A stretch of 64,000 nt of DNA from Xestospongia muta (taxonomy: Eukaryota > Porifera > Demospongiae > Haplosclerida > Petrosiidae), in NCBI GenBank assembly GCA_963693285.1, contig OY848918.1:10897092-10961091 (forward strand), given 5' to 3'. A program made the translations under genes and the position numbers. Below, piece by piece: positions 20,626 through 33,137 of this stretch. Under the pieces are notes generated by a model. That model made no database searches, was not told the DNA's origin, and worked only from the letters and a program-made list of their open reading frames with translations. Numbering within the stretch: the first letter of the stretch is position 1; the number at the start of each line of letters is the position of its first letter.

Positions 20626-21705
20626 ATGTCTCTTTCCATTCATCTACAAGTCTTGACAATCTTCATTGGTAGCTTTGTTGTTGATGCTCAAGAGTTTAAG
20701 TTTACTGCTTCTTGTGGTAACTCTCAGTTAACAACATCTACTGATAACAAGAGTTGTCAAGCTCTCAATGACAAGTTTGAGAAACTGCTTTTGTCTCTAA
20801 CTAAGGATGACAACTCATCTATCTCTGTGAGCAATGGTACACGATCTGTGTTAAAAGATTATCTACAAGCACAGAAGATCAAGTCTTGCTGTCGACGACC
20901 TCCTCCTTCATATATTCCTGGGTCTTGTGCAGATATTAAACATCATTGGCCTCATAGTCCATCAGGTTACTATACCGTAGCTACCAGTAATGGAGACACA
21001 ACTACTGTCTATTGTCATATGGAGGAATTATGTAATAGTATAGGACCATGGACTAGGATTGCTTACCTCAATATGTCTGATCCAACTCACCAGTGTCCTC
21101 CTGGTTTTGCATTGTATACCTCTAATGGTGTAAGAGCTTGTGGTAGACCTTCTGGTAGTTCTGGTGGATGTCAGGCTCAGGTTTATTTCTCTCCTCCTAG
21201 TAATGGTTATAAAGAAGTATGTGGTAAAGTGATCGGTTACCAATATTACAGTACAGATGCTTTTTATCACCAATCAGGACATACAATTGACAGTCATTAT
21301 GTTGATGGTGTTAGTCTAACATATGGTTCATCTCCTCGTAAACATATCTGGACATTTGCTGCTGGTTATTTTGATAATATTGCTGATGGATCCAACTGTC
21401 CTTGTTCTTCTGGCAGTCCTCAAACTGTACCCAAATTTGTTGGTAATGACTACTTCTGTGAATCTGGTTGTTCAGACTCGAGTATGTCAAAGAAACTCTA
21501 CACTAGTGATCCATTGTGGGATGGAGATGGATGTGGATCTCTTGAACAAGATTGTTGTAATGCTTCTGGTCTACCTTGGTTTCATAAAGTTCTCACATGT
21601 ACATCATCAACTACTGAAGCTTTGGAGATGCGTATTTGTGCTGATGGTGGTCCTAACGATGATGAAGATATTCCTATAGCTTCTTATGAGATTTTTGTTA
21701 AGTGA
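20626..21705 (+). CDS. FReD-like secreted protein, 359 aa
   Basis: Complete single exon. Residues 1-21 are the signal peptide (MSLSIHLQVLTIFIGSFVVDA), and the mature protein starts QEFKFTASCGN. Residues 22-90 carry NxS/T sequons and likely form helices (KFEKLLLSL, SVLKDYLQAQKI). The linker is SCCRRPPPSYIPGSC (87-101). Residues 101-160 are the fibrinogen-like block (ADIKHHWPHSPSGYY, VYCHMEE, GPWTRIAYLNM). Residues 161-359 are the family-specific half with VCGKVIGYQYY, HIWTFAAG, NCPCSSG, FVGNDYFCESGC, DPLWDGDGCG and YEIFVK. A two-codon insertion gives LTCTSSTTEA, adding a Cys also seen in the 58551 gene. It is the closest intact relative of the nonsense copy at 3380. Confidence 0.9.
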   Translation: MSLSIHLQVLTIFIGSFVVDAQEFKFTASCGNSQLTTSTDNKSCQALNDKFEKLLLSLTKDDNSSISVSNGTRSVLKDYLQAQKIKSCCRRPPPSYIPGSCADIKHHWPHSPSGYYTVATSNGDTTTVYCHMEELCNSIGPWTRIAYLNMSDPTHQCPPGFALYTSNGVRACGRPSGSSGGCQAQVYFSPPSNGYKEVCGKVIGYQYYSTDAFYHQSGHTIDSHYVDGVSLTYGSSPRKHIWTFAAGYFDNIADGSNCPCSSGSPQTVPKFVGNDYFCESGCSDSSMSKKLYTSDPLWDGDGCGSLEQDCCNASGLPWFHKVLTCTSSTTEALEMRICADGGPNDDEDIPIASYEIFVK

Positions 21706-22563
21706 AGATATTTCTTTACGAGTGATGACTGAATTATTACACATAATTATATTTACATTTAGTTATAGCTTAGCTTGTCTTGTTTTTCCCAACTTTTTGA
21801 GTATAATATGTTTATGAAATTTCCAATTTTCATACCCAGCAGTGCAAACAATATAAGTTATTAGTACACGTCAAATATATTATTATCATACATAACACTT
21901 GTCATGTCAATATAGAATTATAATTAAGTAATTGTGTACATAAGCATGATATGATGAGACAATTTGATGTGGCAATCTGGTCATTGAGGAAGGCTGTTGT
22001 ATCCTTTGTCAAAACAACTTTCTAAAAAAGCCATACACAGTTCATTACCTTTGTTGTGATTACTAGCCTGTTTAAATTGTTTTAACCATTTTATTGACAT
22101 TTGGTTGGGTGCATGCTTTTGTATAAAATGCACTAAAGAGCACAGTGTATGAATTCCATAGTAACAGCATTGGACCAGTATCTTATTTTCCTAAAAATAA
22201 ACAAAATCAATCATTATAGTTCTAACAGTTAGCTACATAAACCATAATACATTAGTAATGAAAACAATATAATGTTTACTTTTTTCAACAAACAATTTAC
22301 CTACATGCAACCTGTATAACCATATATTTGTTTAATTAACCAATCAATATTTACATAAATATATATATTGAACAATGACCTAAGATTCATTACCTTGATA
22401 ATACTTTCACATGCTTGTTTTTACTGTAAAGTTTTGTATAAATACTGACTGTATTACTCTTACACTTGTTGCTACAATACTAAGCATTCTAGCTTTATCA
22501 TACTTTATTTTATGTTGTTCAAAAGTAGTACAAGCGAGTTAAAGAAGGTGTCAATACATCAGT
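21706..22563. repeat. FReD 3' flank and TATA-type promoter
   Basis: No gene. This is standard 3' flank, then a promoter with TATAAATACTGACTG near 22436 and the leader before ATG 22564. The next downstream copy is dead. Confidence 0.6.
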
Positions 22564-22971
22564 ATGAGACTCTCCACTTATCTAATTCTCACAACTTGTC
22601 TCTTTTTCACTGTTTTTATGAGTAATGTCTTTGTTGATGCTTAAGAGATTAAGTTTACTGCTTCTTGTGGTAACTCTCAACCTAAGGATGATAAGTCATT
22701 TCATCTGTAAGCAATGATACATGATCTGTGTTAAAAAATTATCTACTAGCACAGACGATTGAGCTTCTTTCTCGAGAATACCTACTTTTCATGTGTTTCT
22801 AGATCGTATGCATATATTAAACATCATTGGCCTCACAGTCATTCAGGATACTATAACATAGCTACCAGTAATGGAGACACAAATGCTGTATATTGTCATA
22901 TGAAGAAGGTATGTAAGAGTGGAGAATCTTGGGCTAGGATTGCTTACCTCAACTGTGTTGTAGTCATTTAA
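22564..22971 (+). pseudogene. FReD-like pseudogene, decayed N-terminal half
   Basis: A signal-peptide-like start (MRLSTYLILTTCLFFTVFMSNVFVDA) is followed by a TAA right after DA. The KSCQAL region is deleted, TGA occurs at the recurrent Arg site, and the linker is scrambled. The frame then reopens for YIKHHWPHSHSGYYNIATSN, TNAVYCHMKK and RIAYLN. It runs into flank DNA at CVVVI with a stop at 22969-22971. It is sister to the inverted copies at 4766-5173 and 7531-7746. Confidence 0.75.
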
Positions 22972-23719
22972 AAGGGTGACATAACAATTTGGTCATTAGG
23001 GGGGGGGAGATTGTTGTATAATTTGTCATAACAACCTGTTAAATAAGTCATACATAGTTCATTACCCATGTTGTGATTACTGTTAAAATTGTTTGAAGAA
23101 ATTGATAGACATTTTGGCTACATACTTTCCTATAAAATACATTGAAGTATATGAATTCCATATTAACAGCATTGGACCAGAATCTTTACTTAAGAATAAA
23201 CAAATTGATCATCACAGTTCTAACAACTAACTACATAAACCATAGCATATTAGTAATCAAAACAGTATGATATTTACTTTTATGGAAATGTATAGTGTAT
23301 AAATTCCATAGTAACAGCATTAACCAGTATCTTATTTTCTTAAGAATAAATAAATTGATCATCACAAATCTAACAACTAACTACATAAACCATAGTACAT
23401 TAGTAATCAAAACAGTATGATGTTTACTTTTATGGAACATATACTTTTCCTACATGCAACGTGTATAATCATATATATATATGTTAAATCAAGCAATCAA
23501 TTTTTAACTAAAATATATATGTTGAACAATGACATAAGAGTTATTATCTTGATGATACTTTCACATGCTTGTTTTACTCTAAACGTTTGTATAAATACTG
23601 ACCACAATATTACTCTTACACTTGTTGCTACAATGCTAAGCATTCTAGCTTCATTATAACTTATTGTATATTGTTTAAAAACAGAACAAGTGAATTAAAG
23701 AAGGTGTCAATACATCAGT
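22972..23719. repeat. Flank DNA with local duplication and TATA promoter
   Basis: No gene. A G9 run lies at about 22999-23007. Within 23080-23440 a flank segment with TAAGAATAAACAAATTGATC and CTACATAAACCATAG occurs twice in tandem (about 23180 and 23345). The TATA-type promoter of the 23720 copy follows from about 23530. Confidence 0.55.
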
Positions 23720-24752
23720 ATGAACCTCTCCACTTGTCTAATGCTCATTGTCTTTATGAGTAATTTCTTTGTTGATGCTCAAGAGTTCAGGTTTACTGCT
23801 TCTTGTGGTAACTCTCAGTTAACAACATCTACTGATAACAAGAGTTGTCAAGCTCTCAATAACAAGTTTGACAAACTGCTTTTGTCTCTAACTAAGGATG
23901 ACAACTCATCTATCTCTGTGAGCAATGGTACACGATCTGTGTTAAAAGATTATCTACAAGCACAGAAGATCAAGTCTTGCTGTCGACGACCTCCTCCTTC
24001 ATATATTCCTGGGTGTTGTGTAGATATTAAACATCATTGGCCTCATAGTCCATCAGGTTACTATACCATAGCTACCAGTAATGGAGACACAACTACTGTC
24101 TATTGTCATATGGAGGAGTTATGTAATAGTAGAGGACCTTGGACTAGGATTGCTTATCTCAATATGTCTGATCCAACTCACCAGTGTCTTCCTGGGCTCC
24201 TGGTAGTTCTGGTGGATGTCAAGCTCAGATGTATTTCTCTCCTCCAAGTAAAGGGTATAAGGAAGTGTGTGGTAAAGTGATTGGTTACCAATATTATAGT
24301 ACAAATGCTTTTTATCACCAATCAGGACATACTAATGACAGTTATTATGTTGATGATGTTAGTCTAACATATGGTTCATCTCCTCGTAAACATATCTGGA
24401 CATTTGCTGCTGGTTTACTTGATAATGTTCCTTCTAAATATAATTGTCCATGTTCTTCTGGTAGTCCTCAAACTGTACCTTCATTTGTTGGTAATGACTA
24501 CTTCTGTGAATCTGGTTGTTCTGACTCAAGTGTATCACACAGAAGAAACTCTACACTAGTGATCCATTGTGGAATGGAAATGGATGTGGATCTCTTGAAC
24601 AAGATTGTTGTAAAGCTTCTGGTCTACCTTGGTTTCATAAAGTTCTTACATCATCAACTACTGAACCTTTGGAGATACGTATTTGTGCTGATAGTGGTCC
24701 TACAAATGCTAAAGATATTCCAATAGCCTTTTATGATTTTTTTGTTAAATGA
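23720..24752 (+). pseudogene. FReD-like pseudogene with two frameshifts
   Basis: The first 160 or so codons are intact: signal peptide MNLSTCLMLIVFMSNFFVDA, the SCCRR linker and the fibrinogen-like block to DPTHQCLPG. A roughly 46-bp deletion at about 24195 then removes the LYTS..RACGRP segment and shifts the frame. The second frame runs through HIWTFAAGLLDNVPSKYN to DSSVSH, where a 5-bp gain (CACAGAAG) restores yet another frame. The last part (WNGNGCGSLEQDCC to FYDFFVK) ends at TGA 24750-24752. A 186-residue truncated secreted product could still be made. Confidence 0.82.
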
Positions 24753-25520
24753 AGATGTTTCTTTAATAGTGATGAATGAATTATTACAAATAATGATATT
24801 TACATTTAGTCATAGCTTAGCTTGTCTTGTTTTTCCCAACTTTTTGAGTATAATATGTTTGTGAAATCTGAATTTTCATGTAGCAGTGCAAATAATATAA
24901 CTTTAATTGTGTACATAAGTATGCTAGGATGAGAAAATTTGATGTGACAATCTGGTCATCAAGGGTGCATTATGTCATTTGTCAAAACAACTTTTTTAAA
25001 AAGCCACACACAGTTTATTACCCTTGTTCTGATTACTATCCTGTTTAAATTGTTTTAACAATTTCATTGACATTTGGTTGCATACTTCTGTGAAATACAT
25101 TGAAGTATATAGTGTAAGAATTCCATAATAACAGCATTGGACCAGTATCTTATTTTTCTAATAGACAAAATTGTTCTAACAGTTAGCTACATAAACCATA
25201 GTACATTAGTAATGAAAACAATATAATGTTTACTTTTTTCAACAATCAATTTACCTACATGCAACCTGTATAACCATATATTGGTTTAATCAACCAATCA
25301 ATATTTACTTAAATATATATATTGAACAATGACCTAAGATTCATTATCTTGATAATTCTTTCACATGCTTGTTTTTACTGTAAAGTTTTGTATAAATACT
25401 GACTGTGATATTACTCTTACACTTGTTGCTACAATGCTAAGTATTCTAGCTTCATCATACCTTATTGTATGTTGTTCAATAGTAGAACAAGTGAATTAAA
25501 GAAGGTGTCAGTACATCAGT
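24753..25520. repeat. FReD 3' flank and TATA promoter, tandem copy of 7855-8640
   Basis: No gene. It matches 7855-8640 along its length, including TATAAATACTGACTG near 25390 and the leader before ATG 25521. Together with the next two features it forms the second copy of a block of about 3.4 kb (7855-11230 versus 24753-28155). Confidence 0.7.
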
Positions 25521-25994
25521 ATGAGGCTTTCCACTTAAGGTTTATTTCTCTCCTCCTAGTAATGGGTATAAGAAAGTGTGTAATAATGTTATTGGACCAC
25601 AGACACTTTTAATCACCAAGCAGGACATACAACAAACAGTTATTATGTTGATAGTGTTAGTTTAACATTTGGTTTATCTTCTCGTAAATATATCTGGACA
25701 TTTGCATCTGATTTATGTGATAATGTTCCTGCTTTATATAACTCTCCGTGTTCTTCTGGTAGTCCTCAATCTATATCTTCATTTGTTGGTAATGACTACT
25801 TCTGTGAATCTGGTTGTTCTGTTTCAACCTGGATAAATAAACTCTACACTAGTGGTCCACTATGAGATGGAGATGGATGTGGATCTCTTGAACAAGATTG
25901 TTGTATTGTTTCTGGTCTACCTTGGTTTTATAAAGTTCTTACATTATCAATGTGTCTTTGTGATAATAGTAATCTTAACAATTGTTGTTAAATG
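25521..25994 (+). pseudogene. FReD-like pseudogene, N-terminal half deleted (second copy)
   Basis: Same architecture as 8641-9114: five codons from the ATG, a jump to VYFSPPSNGYKKV, then the decayed C-terminal half with TGA replacing TGG in PLWDG, and the same 3' deletion. It has extra private substitutions (for example a changed TIDS block). Confidence 0.8.
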
Positions 25995-27758
25995 GAGATG
26001 ATGCTTTATTAGTGACCAAATACACATAATTATATTTACATTTAGTCATAACTTAGGAGTGAAACTTAATATTAATAAAACATTTTTGTCTTGTTTTTCC
26101 CAACTTCTTGAGCATACTGTTTCACTTATAAACTTTTTAATTTTGATGTCCTCAGTAGTAATGCTTTAACATATTAGTATATGTGAAATATATTGTCACA
26201 ACACATCTTGTTAATAGACAATTATAGTTAAGTATTTGTGTACATAAGTATGTTGTAAAATAAAACCATAATCCAAACACTTGTTAAATATGTAGTTTAA
26301 TTATATATGCTTCATACATTTGGTTGTCAATACACTGCTATAAATGTTAAAATGAATATTCCTATAGCTTCTTTGGATTTTTATCAAATGATAAAATATA
26401 TCAGATACAATTCCAGTAGTAGTTACATGGTTTTGGTTGCTGTTAGAGTCATTATGGTATAACATTTGTTAAGACTATGCCAAATATATTACTGTTACTC
26501 TACATGGCAATAAATATATAGTTAGGAACTTAGGATATTGCTAATCACATAGTCATTTTCTGCATTGTTGTTTTAGAAATAATGCAATCATAACAATATA
26601 GTACACTTTACTTAGAATCTAAGGAAATAAATGAGAAGCCTTGCTGTAGTCCTATATCCTTCATCAAAACACAGCAATAGTACTCAAATTGAGTTATTAT
26701 TTACAATAATTAGTCTACTGTTAATGTATTTGTATATTCTTACAGTTGTATCTGCATGACTGAATAACTCACATAACGAATAGTAGTGATTCACACTGTT
26801 GTTATACCTTATCCAGACTTGTCTTAACACACTATATCCCTTTTCTCTTGTAAATAAAGTCTTGAATGATGAATATGTTTAATAACATTTTTGTCTTGAC
26901 ATGTTTCTAGCCAAATTTATGTCTTCATTTCTATCACTCATATGGTATAATACAAGCTCATATCTAGAACTGTCTAGTATCCTCACTCTTCATCAATTGT
27001 GTTTAAACCATTTGCCTTAAGTTTATACATTTTCTTTGAAATTTATATCAATACCTAGTAAAGACTTTCCGAAACAATTTTAACTCTCCTTTATCATCCA
27101 TAAAATATTACTTCATATGTACATACATGAGGAAAGATTAATAAATACCAATTAGTTGTATCCCAGTGTATATAGATATTTAAGACACTATTTTATTTTA
27201 ATCACCTTTTTATCAGTTATTATAAACAGTAGTTTTAATAAATTTCAATAAATACATTGCTTCCTTGTGTCTTACACGTACAAAAAATGATACTTAAATA
27301 TTTGTTTATATTGATCTAATTGTTTACTTTTATATACCAGTACTAATAGATACAATATTATGATGACACATCTTAACTAGTCAAGGTTTTTATATGAATG
27401 TGTTACAATGGTTCTAAAGTGTTATAAATCTGCATTGTATCCTAGGACACGTTAGACAACTTCAAACATAAATTAGTATGCCCTTAGCGATAAGAGGCAC
27501 TACTGCATAGTATTCTTATTAGTTGTACTTTACAAGTGGAACATCCTCCATTTTGAATTTAGAAACAATAATATTCTGTTATTTTAGTAGGTGGTAGGAT
27601 AATACACATACATCATTTTTATGCTCTCTTCGTTCATCTTTCCCCTCCTTTGTCATAACTGTAAGGCTCTATTGTCCTTGTTCATTGTCGTAGCTTGATA
27701 AAGACTGGGCTATAACAACTTTAGAACAGAGCAAATAAAGAACACATTATTGGTAGCT
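25995..27758. repeat. 1.7-kb FReD upstream repeat, second copy
   Basis: No gene. It is collinear with 9115-10849 with scattered substitutions and small indels, ending in the promoter block (TTTGTCATAACTGTAAGGCT near 27651) before ATG 27759. Confidence 0.7.
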
Positions 27759-28157
27759 ATGTCTCTTCCCGTTCATCTACTAGTCTTGACAATGTTTGTT
27801 GGTAGCTTCTTTGTTGATGCTCAAGATTTTAAGTTTACTGCTTCTTGTGGTAACTCTCAGTTAACAACATCTACTGATAACAAGAGTTGTCAAGCTCTCA
27901 ATGACAAGTTTGACAAACTACTAACATCATTAGCCAAGGAAGACCAATCTTCTATCTCTGTAAATAATTCTTCACGATCTGTGTTGAAAGATTATCTACT
28001 AGCACAGAAGATTGGGTCTATCTTGCAACGATCTCCTCCTTCATATGTTCCTGGGTCTTGTGTAGATATTAAAGATCATTGGTTTCATAGTCCATCAGGT
28101 TACTATACCATAGCTACCAGTAATGGAGACACAACTACTGTCTATTGTCATATGTAG
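27759..28157 (+). pseudogene. FReD-like gene truncated after the VYCHM block
   Basis: ATG 27759 gives an intact signal peptide (MSLPVHLLVLTMFVGSFFVDA) and a clean frame to VYCHM, followed directly by TAG at 28155-28157. At that codon the family sequence stops and upstream-repeat DNA (starting AAATTATTAATTATTGG) begins, so a deletion removed the last 60% of the gene. It is nearly identical to the first third of 10850-11914. A secreted 132-residue product remains possible, without the C-terminal half. Confidence 0.8.
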
Positions 28158-29450
28158 AAATTATTAATTATTGGATAACATTTGTTAAGATTATGCCAAA
28201 TATATTACTGTTACTCTACATGGCAAATAAATATATAGTTAGGATATTGCCAATAACATAGTCACTTTCTGCACTGTCAATTAAGAAATTATGCTGCCAT
28301 AACATTTTAGTACACTTTACTTAGAATGTTTGCCACTAAGGAAATAAGTGAGAAGCCTTGCTGTACTGCTATATCCTTCATCAAAACACAATGGTACTCA
28401 AATTGAGTTATTCTTTTACAATAATTAGTCTACTGTTAATATATTTGTATATTCTACAGTTGTATCTGAATAACTGAATAACTCACATAATGAATAGTAG
28501 TGATTCACACTGTTGTTATACCTTATGCAGACTAGTCTTAATACACTATATCCCTTGTCTCTTGTAAATAAAGTCTTGAATGATGAATATGTTTAATAAC
28601 ATTTTGTCTTGACATGTTTCTAGCCAAATTTATGTCTTCATTTCTACTATTCATACGGTATAATACAAGCTCCATATCTAAAAGAACTGTCTAGTATCGT
28701 CAGTCTTCATCAATTGTGTTTAAACCATTTGCCTTAAGTTTATACGTTTTCTTTGAAATTTATATCAATATCTAGTAAAGACTTTCCAAAACAATTTTAA
28801 CTCTCCTTTATCATCCATAAAATATTACTTCATATGTACATACATGAGGAAAGATTAATAAATACCAAGTAGTTGTATCCCAGGGTATATTGGCAATAAG
28901 AAATTATTATGTTTCAATCACCCTATTTTTATCAGTTATTACAAACACTAGCTTTAATACTAAATTTCTATAAATACATTGCTTCTTTGTGTCTTACACA
29001 GAAATAAATTTTATAATTAATTGTTTGGACTAATACAATTATTTGTTGTTATATATCAGTGGTAATAGATACAACATTGTAATGACACATCTCAACTAGT
29101 CAAATTTTATGTGTATGTATTGTATCCCAGGACTCATTAGACAACTTTGAACATATCAATTAATGTGCCCTCAGTGATAAGAGCCCTACAACATAACATT
29201 CTTATTTGTTGTGTTTCCAAGTCAAACAGTCTTCATTTTTAATTTAGATATCATTGATATTCTGTTTATTAAGTATGTGGTAGGATGACATAAATTTATA
29301 AACATCATTTTTATAGACCTTCATACATCTTTTCCCCTCCTTTTTCATAACTGTAAGGCTCTATTGTCCTTGCTCATTGTCTTAGCTTGATAAAGGCTGG
29401 GCTATAACAACTTTAGAACAGAACAAACAAAGAACACATTATTGGCAGCT
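28158..29450. repeat. FReD upstream repeat, third (shorter) copy
   Basis: No gene. It enters the repeat at the GATAACATTTGTTAAGA landmark and is collinear with 9540-10849 and 26455-27758, but with a diverged stretch around 28900-29260. It ends in the promoter block before ATG 29451. Confidence 0.65.
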
Positions 29451-30521
29451 ATGTCTCTTTCCATTCATCTACTAGTCTTGACAATCTTCATTGGTAGCTC
29501 TGTTGTTGATGGTCAAGAGTTCAAGTTTACTGCTTCTTGTGGTAACTCTCAGTTAACAACATCTACTGATAACAAGAGTTGTCAAGCTCTCAATGACAAG
29601 TTTGACAAACTACTTACATCATTAACCAAGGAAGACCAATCTTCTATCTCTGTGAGTAATTCTTCACAATCTATCTTGCGAGATTATCTACTAAAACAAA
29701 AGATTGAGTCTATCTTGCGACGACCTCCTCCTTCATATATTCCTGGGTCTTGTGCAGATATTAAAGATCATTGGTCTCATAGTCCATCAGGTTACTATAC
29801 CATAGCTACCTGTAATGGAGACACAACTACTGTCTATTGTCATATGGAGGAGTTATGTAATAGTAGAGGACCTTGGACTAGGATTGCTTACCTCAATATG
29901 TCTGATCCAACTCACCAGTGTCCTTCTGGGTTTAGATTGTATACCTCTAATGGTGTAAGAGCTTGTGGTAGTCCTTCTGGTTCTTCTGGTGGATGTCCAG
30001 CTCATGTTTATTTCTCTCCTCCTAGTAATGGGTATAAAGAAGTGTGTGGTACAATAACCGGTTATCTATATGCCAGTGCAGATGCTTTTTATCACCATTC
30101 AGGGCATACAATTGACAGTTATTATGTTGATGGTGTTAGTCTAACATATGGTACATCTCCTCGTAAGCACATCTGGACATTTGCTGCTGGCATGTACGAT
30201 AATGTTGCTGATGACTCCAACTGTCCTTGTTCTTCTGGTAATCCTCAGACTGTGCCTTCATTTGTTGGTAATGACTATTTCTGTGAGGCTGGTTGTTCTG
30301 ATCCATCCTGGACATATAAACTCTACACTAGTGATCTATTGTGGGATGGAGATGGATGTGGACATCTTGAACAAGATTGTTGTAGTGCTTCTGGTCTACC
30401 TTGGTTTCATAAAGTTCTCACATCATCAACTACTGAAGCTTTGGAGATGCGTATTTGTACTGATGAGGGAGCTAATGCTGAAGATAGCCCAATTGCCCAT
30501 TATGAGATTTTTGTGACATGA
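29451..30521 (+). CDS. FReD-like secreted protein, 356 aa
   Basis: ATG 29451 (MSLSIHLLVLTIFIGSSVVDG) is chosen by alignment with paralogues; cleavage is likely before QEFKFTASC. It is a complete frame to the TGA at 30519-30521. Family blocks are present, but this is the most divergent intact copy of the MSLS type. It reads CGTITGYLYASADAF where others have CGKVIGYQYYSTDAF, HLEQDCC for SLEQDCC, and ends HYEIFVT. Variable loops are MYDNVADDSN and DPSWTYK. It has Cys for Ser in the IAT-C-NGD position, giving an odd extra cysteine. The linker has no Cys (IESILRRPPPSYIPGSC). No inactivating change is seen. Its 3' flank also differs from the usual one. Confidence 0.9.
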   Translation: MSLSIHLLVLTIFIGSSVVDGQEFKFTASCGNSQLTTSTDNKSCQALNDKFDKLLTSLTKEDQSSISVSNSSQSILRDYLLKQKIESILRRPPPSYIPGSCADIKDHWSHSPSGYYTIATCNGDTTTVYCHMEELCNSRGPWTRIAYLNMSDPTHQCPSGFRLYTSNGVRACGSPSGSSGGCPAHVYFSPPSNGYKEVCGTITGYLYASADAFYHHSGHTIDSYYVDGVSLTYGTSPRKHIWTFAAGMYDNVADDSNCPCSSGNPQTVPSFVGNDYFCEAGCSDPSWTYKLYTSDLLWDGDGCGHLEQDCCSASGLPWFHKVLTSSTTEALEMRICTDEGANAEDSPIAHYEIFVT

Positions 30522-33137
30522 ACATTTTTTACTTATTAAATAAATAAATTAATAAGGGTTTTACGGTGTGTTGCCTAATATACCTTTTTCTAAGAAGTTT
30601 AATTTGTGAACTTGCTGATTTTCTAACTTTCGCAATATAAAATGACTCAAATACATCAGTGTATTGTATTTTAGCATATTATATTGTACATCTTGTCAAA
30701 GGACAGTTTGTTTAGTAAAAGTGTGCATGAACATACTTATAGAGATCATAATGTTTTATTCAGCAAACTTATTATAGACTAAATATATATTTCATGATGT
30801 GATTTATTTCAATATGGTCATTACTTCAAATCTTTAATTAAAAAATGTTGTCTTTTTTCCCAACTTTTTGAGCATACCATTTTGTTTATGAACTTTTCAA
30901 TTCTGATGTCCTCAGTAGTAAAACTTTAACTTATTAGTATATGTGAAATATATTGTCACAACACATCTTGTTAATAGACAATTATAGTTAAGTATTTGTG
31001 TACATAAGTATGTTGTAAAATAAAACCATAATCTGAACACATGTTCTGTGATGTAGTTTAATTATATATACTTCATACATTTGGTTGTCAATACACTGCT
31101 ATAAATGTTAAATTAAATATATTCCTATATCTTCTTTAGATTTTTATCAAATGAAAAAATTTATCACATACAATTCCAGTAGTTGTTACATTGTTTTGGT
31201 TGCTGTTAGAGTCATTATGGGATAACATTTGTTAAGACTATGCTAAATATATTACTGTTACTCTACATGGCAAATAAATATATAGTTAGGATATTGCCAA
31301 TAACATAGTCACTTTCTGCACTGTCATTTTAGAAACGATGCTGCCATAACGATTTAGTACACTTTACTTAGAATGTTTGCCTCTAAGGAAATAACTGAGA
31401 TGCTTTGCTGTACTGCCGTGTCCTTCATCAAAACACAACTCAAATTGAGTTATTCTTTTACAATAATTAGTCTACTGTTAATATATTTGTATATTCTACA
31501 GTTGTATCTGCATGACTGAATAACTAACATAATGTATAGTAATTCACACTGTTGTTAACTAAACATTTCTTTTAGATATGAGCTTGTATTGTACCATATT
31601 AGTAGTAGAAATGAAGACATAAATTTGGATGGAAACATGTCAAGACAAAAAATGATATTAAACATATTCATTATTCAAGACTATTTACAAGAGATAAAGT
31701 GTGTTAAGTCTAGTCTGCACAATGTATGTCCTCACTCTTCATCAATTATGTTTAATTCATTTGCTTCAACTTCATACAATCTCTACTAAAGACTTTTCAG
31801 AACATTTTAACTCTTCTTTATCATCCATAAAATATAACTTTATACATACATACACGAGGAAAGATTAATAAATACCAAGTAGTTGTATTCCAGGGTATAT
31901 TGGCAATAAGAAATTATTATGTTTCAATCACCCTATTTTATCAGTTATTACAAACAGTAGTTTTTATACTAAATTTCTATAAATAAATTGCTTCTTTGTG
32001 TCTTACACAGAAAAATATTCATACTCAAATCCTTCGTCATAACTTTATCCTTCATCAAAACACAATGGTACTCAAATTGAGTTATTATTTACAATAATTA
32101 GTCTACTGTTAATATATTTGTATATTCTACAGTTGTATCTGAATAACTGAATAACTCACATAGTGAATAGTAGTGAATCATACTGTTGTTATACCTTATC
32201 CAGACTAGTCTTAACACACTATATCCCTTGTCTCTTGTAAATAAAGTCTTGAATGATGAATATGTTTAATAACATTTTTCTCTTGACATGTTTCTAGCCA
32301 AATTTATGTCTTCATTTCTATCACTCTTATGGTACAATACAAGCTCATATCTAGAACTGTCTAGTATCCTTACTCTTCATCAATTGTGTTTAACTCATTT
32401 GCCTCAAGTTTATATGATCTCTTTGAAATTTATATCAATATCCAGTAAAGACTTTCCAAAACAATTTTAACTCTCCTTTATCATCCATAAAGTATTACTT
32501 CATATGTACATGTACAAGGAAAGATTAATAAATACCAAGTAATTGTATCCCAGGGTATATTGATATTTAAAAAATTATTTTATTTCAATCACCTTTTTAT
32601 CAGTTATTATAAACAGTAGTTTTAATACTAAATTTCAATAAATAGATTGCTTCCTTGTCTCTTACACACACAAAAAATGATACTTAAATATTTGTTGAGA
32701 TTGATACAATTGTTTATTTTTATATCTCAGTACTAATAGATACAATATTATGATGACACATCTTAACTAGTCAAGGTTTTTATATGAATGTGTTACAATG
32801 GTTCTAAAGTGTTATAAATCTGCATTGTATCCTAGGACACATTAGACAACTTCAAACATAAATTAGTATGCCCTTAGCGATAAGAGGCACTACTGCATAG
32901 TATTCTTATTTGTTGTACTTTACAAGTGGAACATCCTCCATTTTGAATTTAGAAACATTGATATTCTGTTATTTTAGTAGGTGGTAGGATAATAGACTTA
33001 TGGTCTCTTCGTTCATCTTTCCGCTCCATTGTCATAACTGTAAGGCTCTATTGTCCTTGCTCATTGTTTTAGCTTGACAATGATTGGGCTATATCAACTT
33101 CAGAACAGAGCAAATAACGAACACATTATTACCAGCT
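30522..33137. repeat. Two further copies of the FReD upstream repeat, in tandem
   Basis: No gene is seen over 2.6 kb. After a short unique 3' flank, 30840-31990 is a copy of the upstream repeat (compare 26100-28990), including a locally inverted piece around 31570-31740. About 32030-33137 is another copy, with the landmarks AGTCTACTGTTAATATATTT at 32100, GAAAGATTAATAAATACCAA at 32519 and the promoter block at 33016-33137. Weak open frames of 60-66 codons here are not supported by any homology. Confidence 0.6.

Noticed and set aside
21323..21679. A second open frame of about 100-140 codons overlapping the C-terminal half of nearly every FReD copy (starting MVHLLVNISGHLLL)
   Set aside because: It is the +1 shadow of a conserved T-rich coding sequence. 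It recurs because the main frame is conserved, it lacks its own start context, and it is Leu/Val-rich without family structure.
30522..33137. Small open frames at 31589-31789 and 32288-32470
   Set aside because: They lie in the duplicated upstream repeat, are not conserved as frames in the other copies, and have no recognisable features.
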